This document shows, piece by piece, positions 1 through 9,372 of a stretch of 64,000 nt of DNA. The notes under the pieces were generated by a model. It was not told the DNA's origin. It did not search any database and saw only the letters and a list, made by a program, of their open reading frames with translations. The DNA lies in assembly GCA_037954665.1 (NCBI GenBank), contig JBBMOL010000387.1, positions 124,001 through 188,000 of the forward strand, read 5' to 3'. Source of the DNA: Laguncularia racemosa. Lineage: Eukaryota > Streptophyta > Magnoliopsida > Myrtales > Combretaceae. The position numbers and the translations under genes were made by a program. The stretch's first letter is position 1. Each line of letters starts with the position of its first letter.

Positions 1-898
1 TCACAATTCGTGGAGAATTAAACATCTATGACCCTTTGGCTAGAAAAGTAGCTTAGCTACTCATGTTCATCAACAAAACGAAAAATAAAAATAAAAACAT
101 AATGAACCCGGTTGCCTGCTCTGCCTCCGCGTTTCCTTCTTCAAGATCCAAGATTCCAAGATCAAAAGTTGTCCTAACCCTCTAGGGTTGGTTCTATTTA
201 TATTGTTAGGGAGATGTCATGTGATCTTTTGCTAGCAAGATACGAAAATATCTTTCCTTGTTCAAGTAGATTTCAAGAAGTGAAGATTCGTCTGCCTGGC
301 ACGCCCCAACACACGGCCGTGGGTCAAGCCGTGCCATCCTCTGTGCATATTCCTCAAGTCTTCATCCACGCCCAGTGTGAACCACGGTTACACACACGGC
401 CAGATTTTAAGCCGTGCCTTCATCTGTGCATAATCTTCAAGTCTTCATTCGTGTCCAATGTGTACCACGGTTACACCCACGGCTAGATTTCAAGCCGTGC
501 CTTCATCTGGTTGATGTTCCACACTTTCTTCTCATTGGCACACCTAGCTTCCACCACGGCTTCAAGCACGGTTTATCCCACGGCTTCCACCACGGCCATG
601 CCTTAAGCCGTGTCTCTCTCTGTTGTAAGTCCTCATTTTCGCCTTCTTGTCCAGTGTGTAACACGGTTTGAACCTTGGCCGTGCCTCAAACCGTGCTTCC
701 TCCGGTGGTGTAATTCCTTGTCTTGATCCAAGTTGTAGATGACTTCTCCAAAATACTTGAATTAGCATCCTTGACTCCATTTAACCTGATTTATCACGAT
801 GATAGAATTAAAGTACCATTTCCTTATGATTTCTATAAAATCAATAATAATTTAACACAATTTATACTATAAAGATTGAGTATAAAATGGCTCTATCA
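1..898 (-). repeat. 3' LTR of the Athila-type element (partial)
   Basis: This matches 8408-9305 base for base except at five positions (near 129, 275, 411, 453 and 651). It ends in CTCTATCA at the polypurine tract. The outer ~730 bp of the LTR lie left of the window. It contains the TATA box (195-202 on the minus strand), the palindromic AACCCTCTAGGGTT next to it, and the CACGG/CCGTG-rich block at about 300-710. Short open frames here are not genes. Confidence 0.92.
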
Positions 899-910
899 AA
901 TTCCCCCATA
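899..910 (-). other. Polypurine tract of the Athila-type element
   Basis: On the minus strand TATGGGGGAATT directly abuts the 3' LTR start TGATAGAGCC. It is preceded by GAGGACAAGC, a typical Athila context. It is the expected plus-strand DNA priming site. Confidence 0.85.
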
Positions 911-1964
911 CTTAAACTCTTGCTTGTCCTCAAGCAATTGCATCAAATCAATTGAGAAATCTGTCATAGATTATACAAACTTTCTTTTTATCATTCCAAG
1001 CATCTATTCATTTGTAATTCATGACTTGTAATTTAATGTCTACTACTTCAACCAAACTGATTTCCTGTGATCAAATTACTATGGACAAAATTCAATAGCT
1101 AATCTAAACAAAACAAACTTTAATCCTCATGTTTAGCAAAAGAATTTTTATTCCAAAAGTAAATACTTAATCCACTAAGGAAAAACACCCAATTAAACTT
1201 CATTGGATATTAGCAAACATATAATCCTTGCAGTATAAAGTAAAAGCATATGGTATAAGCTCTTTGCTAGGTATTCTCCCTTTTATACTTCTTTGTTTTA
1301 TTCAATGAATGTTCACATTCATGTTCTTTTGATTTATTCAAGCAACTATTTTGACGGGTTTTTGCCCGCTTCTTTTCATGAACTTTTGCCTTTTTCGCCC
1401 TTATCGTTATAGTGAGTTCATTGAGTCGGCAACATCCCGAGCTCATCACTCAAGTGACCGGGTTTTGAGATACCCCTACGGACTCTTCCTCACTCTAACA
1501 TTCAAGTTTGAATACTCTTAACTCAATTAGTTGAATCATTGGAGTAATGGCTATTCTTGATTCTTCTTCTTTTTTTTTCTTTTTTTCTTTTTTTTTTCAC
1601 TAAGTGTTATGATTGCTTTACAAACAACTTCAAAGAGTATACAGTAGCTAATATAACCTAGAAGTAAACTTGTTTATTTTTCACTTAGGGACTCGACTTA
1701 CTCTTAGACTTCCAATTCTAAAGCTAAATACAAAGTAAATTTGTTTCTTAAAGATTTCACTACTTAATTTTAACCATGTATTCTAATCACAGCAGTGGGT
1801 GAGTAAAACATTTGAACAAGTCAATTTCACATTTTGTAGATGCTTATTACAACATTTAGTACAATCTCTAGATTTCATGATAATTTTGAAAAAATTTGGC
1901 TTAAAATTGCTTAAGGACAAACATTCAGAATATAAGTTAGTTCTCTATTCTCTATATTTTATTA

Positions 1965-1999
1965 TCCTCTCCCCCACACTTAGCTTGAACAGTGTCCTC
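1965..1999 (-). promoter_or_regulatory. Second, internal polypurine-tract-like module
   Basis: On the minus strand GAGGACA is followed after about 15 nt by GTGTGGGGGAGAGGA. The layout (GAGGACA, AAGT, then a G-run) copies the terminal polypurine tract about 1.07 kb downstream. A matching internal module exists in element A (36233-36266). Priming here is an inference. Confidence 0.5.
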
Positions 2000-2239
2000 A
2001 CTGTTCCTAATTCAGCATAATTGAAGAGGAATTAACAACACAAAGGACATTAGAGAATAAGAGAGAGGAAATATTGGTACTTCCCTGGTATTGGAGTACT
2101 CCCTTTAAGCTCTGGAAAGTGTCATCTAATGATATGTATCCTTGCTGTAGCCGATCCAAAGAGTTCAAAACTACACTAAAATCAAAACAAAACTAAAACA
2201 AACCAAAACTAATGCAAAACAAAACTTTTTTTTTTTTTA

Positions 2240-2257
2240 CATGGGTTGCCTCCCATG
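2240..2257 (-). promoter_or_regulatory. Hairpin just after the pol stop (CATGGG/CCCATG)
   Basis: A perfect 6-bp inverted repeat, CATGGG and CCCATG with a six-base loop, starts 42 nt downstream of the integrase stop. It sits in the GGCAACCCA-type context I recall from many plant Athila/Tat elements. The role is unknown; RNA packaging, dimerisation or translation of a former downstream ORF are possibilities. Confidence 0.5.
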
Positions 2258-2298
2258 AAGCGCCTTTCTTTAACGTCTTTGGCTAGACGTTCCTGTCA

Positions 2299-3351
2299 TC
2301 AATCACAATACTCGAGGTGAGTTAAACTGGTTTCTTCAATATTACATACTTGAAATCCTTCATAAAAAGGTTTCAAGCGATGACCATTGACTTTGAAGGT
2401 CTTACCAGTTTCAAGGCTTCCGATCTCAACTGCACCATGGGAAAATATGTTAGTGATAACAAAAGGGCCAATCCACCGTGATTGTAGTTTGCCAGGAAAC
2501 AATTTCAATCGAGAATGGTAAAGTAATACTTTTTGACCTACAGAAAAATTCTTTCGGGAAATCATTTGATCATGAAAATCCTTTGTTTTTTCCTTGTAGA
2601 TTTTAGTACTCTCATAAGCTTCTCTTCGAATCTCCTCGAGTTCTTGTAATTGAAGTTTTCTGTGTTCACCCGCCTCATCCATTCGCATGTTACATTGTTT
2701 TACAGCCCAATACGCCTTATGTTCCAGCTCCACAGGGAGATGACAGGGTTTGCCAAATATTAAACGGTAAGGAGACATACCTATAGGGGTCTTATAAGCT
2801 GTCCAGTAGGCCCATAATGCATCCTCAAGTCTTGTGCTCCAGTCCTTCCTGCTTGGATTGACGGTTTTTTCCAGAATAGACTTGATTTCTCGATTTGAGA
2901 CTTCTGCCAATCCATTGGTTTGAGGGTGGTATGCGGTGGAAGTGCGATGAGTGACCCTGTATTTTTTTAGTAGAGTTTCCACTATCCTATTACAAAAGTG
3001 TGTGCCACGATCACTGATAAGAGCCTTTGGTGTCCCAAACTTAGCAAAAATATGAGATTTAACAAAATCCACAACAACTTTAGCATCATTAGTTCGAGTC
3101 GCTTTGGCTTCCACCCATTTTGAAACATAATCCACAGCAAGAAGGATGTAAACATTACCGAAGGAAGGAGGAAAAGGACCCATGAAGTCAATACCCCATA
3201 TATCAAATATTTCACAAGCAAGAATAGGGGTAAGTGGCATTTGATCTCTACGTCCTAAGTTCCCAATCTTTTGACATCGTTCACAAGACTTACAAAACAT
3301 AAAAGAGTCACGAAACAATGTAGGCCAAAACAAACCACACCCTAATACCTT
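2299..3351 (-). pseudogene. Athila pol: integrase domain (third block of one interrupted frame)
   Basis: This encodes the retroelement integrase that joins element DNA to the host chromosome. The zinc-binding half is split by the upstream stop: the HX4H part lies in the preceding block and CKSCERC begins here. The DDE core follows, with D in DFMG, D in SDRGTHF, then HPQTNGLAE carrying the catalytic E. A GPF-type C-terminal domain (KLQSRWIGPFVI) follows and no chromodomain is present, as expected for Athila. The frame is continuous with the RT block; only a TAA at 3352-3354 separates them. The first ATG-less stretch (about residues KVLGCGLFWPTLF) is still typical integrase. The separate ORF therefore comes from one nonsense codon, not a real gene boundary. 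Confidence 0.88.
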
Positions 3352-5208
3352 TTAAGCTATCCTCTTAGGGCCAAAATGTCCACCACATGCATATGAGTGA
3401 CAAAATTGCAAGACAGAAGGAATATCGTCTTGAGAAATACACCTTCTAATGATTTGATCAGCGCAATGTTTCCACAAATATGGATCATCCCATACATAAA
3501 ACTTAGCATCACTTTTAATTTTATCTTTTTGAGCCCTAGACAAATCACTTGGTAGTGTCTTAGTAACCAAATAATTGACAATATCAGCATACCACGGAAT
3601 TGTCTTTTGAATAGAAAAGAGATACTCATCTGGAAAATCATCTTGTATTTGTGTGGACCCTTCACTGATAGGAATTCGACTGAGGTGGTCGGCAACTAAG
3701 TTTTCTGAGCCTTTCCTATCACGTATCTCCAGATCGAACTCTTGTAAGAGGAGTATCCATCGAATAAGTCTTGGTTTCGCCTCCTTCTTCGCAAGCAGGT
3801 ATTTAAGAGCTGCATGATCAGAGTAAACAATTACCTTAGTACCAAGTAAATATGATCTGAATTTTTCTAATGCAAAAACAACAGCCAAGAGTTCTTTTTC
3901 CGTTGTGGAATAGTTGCATTGAGCATTATCCAAAGTTCTGGAAGCATAATAAATGGCATGAGAAGCTCTCCCAACTCTTTGGCCAAGAACTGCTCTAACT
4001 GCATAGTTGCTCGCATCACACATGATTTCAAAGGGAAGGGTCCAGTCGGGTGGTTGGATGATTGGAGCAGAAGTTAACTTGTCCCTCAGTGTGTCAAAAG
4101 CGTTCTTGCAGGCCTCATCGAACTCAAATGTCACTTCTTTTTGTAGCAATCGACATAAGGGTTGAGTAATCTTGGAGAAATCCTTGATGAAGCATCGATA
4201 GAATCCTACACTCCCAAGAAAAGACCGAATTTCCCGTACACTTACAGGGTAAGGTAGAGATTTAATCGGTTCTACCTTAGCTTTATCGACTTCAAGCCCC
4301 TTAGAAGATACTATATGGCCTAAAATGAGACTCTGTTCAACCATCAAGTGACATTTTTCATAATTCAACACTAGATTCTTATCTATACATCTTTGAAGCA
4401 CTTTTGTAAGGTTAGTCAAACATGAATCAAAAGAATTACCATAAGCGGTAAAGTCATCCATGAAAACTTCTATAATATTCTCCACATAATCTGAAAATAT
4501 ACTAATCATACATCTTTGGAATGTGGCTGGGGCATTACAGAGCCCAAAAGGCATCCTTCGATACGCAAAAGTACCGAATGGACAAGTGAAAGTGGTCTTC
4601 TCTTGATCTTCCGGTGCCACTGGAATTTGATGAAAACCTGAATAACCATCAAGACAACAATAGTGAGAATGGCTAGCCAAACGTTCAAGCATCTGATCAA
4701 GAAAAGGAAGAGGGAAGTGGTCCTTCCGAGTTGACGCGTTTAACTTCCTGTAATCAACACAAACCCTCCATCCATTCTGAACCCGAGTAGGAATTAACTC
4801 ACCATCGGAGTTTTCAATCACAGTTAAGCCTATTTTCTTTGGAACAACTTGGATCGGACTTACCCATTTGCTGTCGGAAATTGGATAGATCATACCTGCA
4901 TCAAGAAGTTTCAAGATCTCTTTCTTAACTACCTCCATCATAGGTGGATTCAAACGACGCTGAACTTCTCTTGAAGGTTTGCAATTATCTTCCATCAAAA
5001 TCTTGTGCATGCAGGTGGAGGGGCTTAGTCCTTTGATATCAGCTATGGACCATCCAATGGCTTCTTTGTACTCCCTCAACACCCGAATCAACTTTTCTTC
5101 TTCTAAAGTACTTAGCTTGTTGGAGACTATTACAGCAAGAGTCTCCTTTTCTCCTAAGAAAATATATTTTAGATGTTCGGGTATGGGTTTTAATTCTAGC
5201 TTCGGTGC
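3352..5208 (-). pseudogene. Athila pol: reverse transcriptase and RNase H (second block)
   Basis: This encodes reverse transcriptase plus RNase H, which copy element RNA into DNA. The block opens right after an in-frame TAG (5209-5211) with the APKLELKPIPEHLKY linker, well known between Athila protease and RT. RT motifs are present: RVCVDYRKLN, DGYSGFHQI, MPFGLCNAPATFQR and the catalytic FMDDF at about 4450-4464. RNase H follows with CDASNYAV, TEKELLAVVFALEKF and YSDHAALKY, then the integrase zinc motif start. It ends at TAA 3352-3354 in the middle of the integrase zinc region. The reading frame is the same as the blocks on either side. An in-frame ATG at 5091 is not a likely true start. Confidence 0.9.
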
Positions 5209-7626
5209 CTACACGATAGAAGGAAGAAGTTTTGTGTTAGAAGGGGGTAAATGAATGTAGGACACATCATACCTGATAGGTTTTATTGATTCCAACTCCC
5301 AAATCTTGTCCTGCAAATCAGAGGATATTACAAACTTCTCCTTAAGAGTTGTCAATGCATGAATCGTAAGACTCTTATTAAGTACAACTTTTAACTCATC
5401 ATCATCTATCAAATCAAATGTAGTCTGTGTTAATGGGTCAATAACATCAACAACAAAAACGGGTGAGATGTCACTAGGATATTTCATGGCATCATAAATG
5501 TTAAATTTAATCACTTCACCATCAAATTCCATAGTGAGGTTACCATCATGTACATCGATTTTTGTTCTAGATGTCTTAAGAAATGGTCTCCCTAATAATA
5601 TCATCGATGAATTACGAGAATCATCATTTTCCATGTCAAGCACGTAAAAATCTGTGGGGAAAACCAAACCATTAACTTGTACTAAAACATCTTCTAGAAC
5701 TCCCTCAGGATAAACATTGGACCTATCAGCAAGTTGAAAAATAACGCCTGTTTCCTTTAGAGGGCCAACATTTAAACATTGATAAACAGACAAAGGCATA
5801 ACATTGATTGAAGCGCCTAAATCACGCATAGCTTTAGTGATTCCAAGGCTACCTATTTTGCAAGGAATAGTAAACATACCTGGATCCTTACATTTAGGAG
5901 GAAGCTTCTTTTGAAGAATAGCTGAAACATTCTCACCTACACTAATCTTTTCATTACCTTTCAGCTTTCTTTTGTTAGTGCACAATTCTTTTAGAAATTT
6001 AGCATAACGAGGTACTTGCTTAATAGCATCCAGCAAGGGAATGTTTACCTCAACTTTGCGAAAAGTGTCAAGAATATCTTTTTCTTCAGCTTCATTCTTG
6101 GATTTTGCTAGTCTAGAAGGGAAAGGAGGTGCTGTTGTCATGACCTTTGGTGGTTCAATGAGGGGTCCTTTGATCTGATTGTTCTGCTGGCTTGGAGTTG
6201 GAGTTTCTTTCTCAGTCTCTACCTCAGGATTAGTTCGGTGATTCTCCTCATTTGATCCCTGCAATTTCGTTCCACTTCTCAAGGTAATTGCATTAGCACT
6301 TTGCTTTGGATTTGTGACGGTTTGAGAAGGTAACTTACCTTGAGTTTCCAACCTATTTAGAGAAGAAGCAAGTTGACTTACCTGATTTTCCAAGTTGTGG
6401 ATGCTCTGCTTTGTCTCATCCTGAAATTGTTTTGTATTAATGACAAGTGATTTAACAATTTCCTCAAGGGACATACCTGAAGTGGAAGGAGCCTGTGATA
6501 CTTGGTTTGATGGCTTGGGTTGGAATTGTTGGAAGTTTTGTGGTTTATTGCCATATCTGAAGTTAGGGTGATCCCTCCATCCGGGATTGTAAGTGTTTGA
6601 ATAGGGATCATATTTCCTTTGCGGTTGTCCTGGAAATCCACCTACAGCATTGGCGTGTTCATGGTTGTCATCTTGCAATGTGGGGCACATGTCGGTCGGA
6701 TGACTAGGAGCAGCACAAATTCCACAAGCTTTCACCTGTTGGGTATTTCCAAGAGCTAGCTGCTGCACAAGGGAGGTAAGATTAGAAATTTGATGTTCAA
6801 GGTTAGACACACTTACCTCATTTACCTTCCTTGAAGATGCATCATACCTATACCCAAATTGTTGCGAATTGGCAGCCATAATGGAGATCAATTCCCTAGC
6901 TTGACCAGGGGTTTTGTTTACTATGGTGCCTCCACTTGCAGCATCCATCATCTTTCTTTCCATCGGAAGTAGGCCTTCGTAGAGATATTGGATGAGGAGT
7001 TGTTTGGATATCCCATGTTGTGGGCAGCTTGCACACAGTTGCTTGAACCATTCCCAATACTCATGAAGAGTCTCGGTGTCCCTTTGTTTTATACCACAAA
7101 TTTCTCTTCTTATACCAGCGGCTCTAGATGCGGGGAAGAATTTGTCCAAGAAGAGTCTCACCATATCTGTCCAAGTGGTGATAGATACTGGAGGCAAATA
7201 AAACAACCAATCTTTAGCTTTAGTACTTAAAGAAAATGGAAAAGCACATAGCTTGATTTGATCATCGGTTATTCCTTGCGGCCTCATACTAGAACACACT
7301 ATATGAAACTCTTTCAAATGCTTGTGAGGATCTTCATTCTCAAGACCATGAAATGTAGGTAGCAGATGTATCAACCCAGATTTCAATTCGAATTCCACGG
7401 CTAGTTCGAGGTAGTGAATACAAAGTGGTTGTTGATTCACATCCGGTGCAGCCAACTCCCTTAAGGTTCTCTCGAGATTTGCCATGTCGTCCTCTTTTTC
7501 AGAATCAGACAAGTCCGATACTAAGTTCGGTCTAGTGGATGATCTAGCTTCTTGTCGTAGTCTCTTTAGAGTCTTCTCAATCTCCGGATTATAAATCAGT
7601 TCACCTATCTGAGAAGAACGAGTCAT
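5209..7626 (-). pseudogene. Athila gag-protease (first block of the polyprotein)
   Basis: This encodes the capsid/nucleocapsid protein plus an aspartic protease. I choose ATG 7624-7626 (MTRSSQIGEL), 28 nt beyond the primer site; the frame stays open further upstream into the primer site and LTR, but that part is not gag-like. The capsid region includes LPTFHGLENEDPHKHLKEF and WLFYLPPVSITTW. One zinc knuckle of the form CX2CX4HX4C lies at about 6690-6731. The protease has DLGAS at 5809-5823 and the later LLGRPFL motif. The frame stops at TAG 5209-5211, exactly where related elements continue into pol. All three blocks share one frame, so the polyprotein is interrupted by two point nonsense codons rather than frameshifts. 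Confidence 0.9.
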
Positions 7627-7653
7627 ACAAGAATAGAAATAAATTTGACACCA

Positions 7654-7671
7654 ATCCCCGGAAACGGCGCC
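7654..7671 (-). other. Primer-binding site, tRNA-Asp(GTC)
   Basis: On the minus strand TGGCGCCGTTTCCGGGGA matches the complement of the plant tRNA-Asp 3' end with a single mismatch. It lies 6 nt inside the 5' LTR. tRNA-Asp priming is characteristic of Athila. Confidence 0.85.
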
Positions 7672-8582
7672 AAAATTTGATGGGTGTCGAATCCAACAAA
7701 AATAAAACCTATTCCTAGACAATTATATGATTTGCATATAGTGGTGAGTAGGGTCGAATCCATAGAGATTGGTTAAACTTATTTCTATTCAAGGAGAATA
7801 AAAGGGAAAAGGAAAATGGGGGGTTTGGTTTGTGAATCGAATAAAGTTAAAACAAGATAAGAAAGTTGTATATTGATAAAAAGCCTAGCCAAAGGAATCA
7901 AGATAGTTTAATTTTAAGAATTGATCATCGATGCAAATGTTCTCTATTCTTAGTTCTAGATAAACTGGTTATGGTTATTAATAAGCTCTAACAACCTATC
8001 TCTCCTTACTTCCTCGATAACCTCAGACAAGGGCTTTGAATTACTTGTCTTATTGATTAAACAACCCTAGACAAGCGCTTAGGATTTAATCTATCAATAG
8101 CATTAAGATCTAGAGAGACCACCAATTCATGCCAGTAGATTATAAGATAACCTATTTAAACATGATCACACACCTCCATAACATGAATTCGATCATCTCT
8201 TTTATAACCAAACATGTTATTGCGTCACTAAGACTAGAACAATCAAACAATTACAAATTTGACGTGCTAGTTGACAATATATTAACTTGCTAATTGAGTA
8301 GAAGAGCTCTATTCATACCAATCAACAAAGATAATAATGACAAAACGATCAGAAGATATATGAATACCCGAAAACAAAGAATAGAATAAATACAAGTCAA
8401 TTAGACCTCACAATTCGTGGAGAATTAAACATCTATGACCCTTTGGCTAGAAAAGTAGCTTAGCTACTCATGTTCATCAACAAAACGAAAAATAAAAATA
8501 AAAACATAATGAACCCGGTTGCCTGCTCTGCCTCCACGTTTCCTTCTTCAAGATCCAAGATTCCAAGATCAAAAGTTGTCCT

Positions 8583-8609
8583 AACCCTCTAGGGTTGGTT
8601 CTATTTATA
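8583..8609 (-). promoter_or_regulatory. LTR promoter: TATA box plus telo-box palindrome
   Basis: On the minus strand TATAAATA (8602-8609) is followed 5 nt later by AACCCTAGAGGGTT, which holds a telo-box half site on each strand. The CACGG/CCGTG block lies upstream. The same arrangement occurs in other LTR families here. Confidence 0.6.
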
Positions 8610-8706
8610 TTGTTAGGGAGATGTCATGTGATCTTTTGCTAGCAAGATACGAAAATATCTTTCCTTGTTCAAGTAGATTTCGAGAAGTGAAGATTCGTCT
8701 GCCTGG

Positions 8707-9118
8707 CACGCCCCAACACACGGCCGTGGGTCAAGCCGTGCCATCCTCTGTGCATATTCCTCAAGTCTTCATCCACGCCCAGTGTGAACCACGGTTACAC
8801 ACACGGCCAGATTTTAAGTCGTGCCTTCATCTGTGCATAATCTTCAAGTCTTCATTCGTTTCCAATGTGTACCACGGTTACACCCACGGCTAGATTTCAA
8901 GCCGTGCCTTCATCTGGTTGATGTTCCACACTTTCTTCTCATTGGCACACCTAGCTTCCACCACGGCTTCAAGCACGGTTTATCCCACGGCTTCCACCAC
9001 GGCCATGCCTTAAGCCGTGTCTCTCTCTGTTGTAAGTCCTCATTTTCGCCTTCTTGTCTAGTGTGTAACACGGTTTGAACCTTGGCCGTGCCTCAAACCG
9101 TGCTTCCTCCGGTGGTGT
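8707..9118 (-). repeat. CACGG/CCGTG inverted-repeat array in the Athila LTR
   Basis: More than a dozen ACGGC, GCCGTG and CACGG words occur in about 410 bp, including the palindrome CACGGCCGTG (8719-8728; also 312-321 in the other LTR). They lie immediately upstream of the LTR TATA box. They can form many alternative hairpins. Confidence 0.7.
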
Positions 9119-9305
9119 AATTCCTTGTCTTGATCCAAGTTGTAGATGACTTCTCCAAAATACTTGAATTAGCATCCTTGACTCCATTTAACCTGATTTA
9201 TCACGATGATAGAATTAAAGTACCATTTCCTTATGATTTCTATAAAATCAATAATAATTTAACACAATTTATACTATAAAGATTGAGTATAAAATGGCTC
9301 TATCA

Positions 9306-9372
9306 TGGATCATCATCCAGATCAAGTTTCATGTCCCTCAAGATCGCTGGGTAGATTCCCATCAGTGTTCTT
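9306..9372 (-). pseudogene. Relict coding fragment abutting the Athila LTR
   Basis: Minus-strand translation gives LMGIYPAILRDMKLDLDDDP, ended by the TGA of the LTR itself. A diverged copy at 44507-44580 reads LDLDDDPNHSY after an internal stop. Two copies sharing a reading frame suggest a former exon. I do not recognise the protein. Confidence 0.35.

Larger units (their letters stand above)
911..2298 (-). other. Non-coding 3' region of the Athila-type element
   Basis: About 1.4 kb lie between the integrase stop and the polypurine tract. Some Athila relatives carry an envelope-like ORF here, but I see no long frame. It holds a hairpin (2240-2257), a second polypurine-like module (1965-1999) and T-rich runs near 1560-1600. 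Confidence 0.7.
1..9305 (-). mobile_element. Athila-type Ty3/gypsy LTR retrotransposon, near complete, minus strand
   Basis: Two copies of one LTR flank a gag-pol frame. The left copy (element 3' LTR) is cut by the window start and the right copy (element 5' LTR) is whole. Both end in TG...CA. Minus-strand order is 5' LTR, tRNA-Asp primer site, gag, protease, RT, RNase H, integrase, long non-coding 3' region, polypurine tract, 3' LTR. The Athila assignment rests on the tRNA-Asp primer, the gag start MTRSSQIGEL, the DLGAS protease and the FMDDF reverse transcriptase. Positions 1-898 match 8408-9305 without gaps and with five substitutions, so insertion is recent. No envelope-like frame was found between integrase and the 3' LTR. 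The left target duplication is outside the window. Confidence 0.93.
7678..9305 (-). repeat. 5' LTR of the Athila-type element (complete, 1628 bp)
   Basis: It starts TGATGGGTGT and ends CTCTATCA on the plus strand. It carries the promoter and polyadenylation functions of the element. The inner ~730 bp (7678-8407) contain no CACGG motifs. The motif-rich block is at about 8700-9120, and the TATA box is downstream of it in transcription order. Confidence 0.92.

Noticed and set aside
214..1000. Overlapping 70-90 codon frames in the Athila LTRs (both copies)
   Set aside because: They arise from the CACGG/CCGTG repeat block and are open on both strands; both LTR copies share them because the copies are nearly identical.
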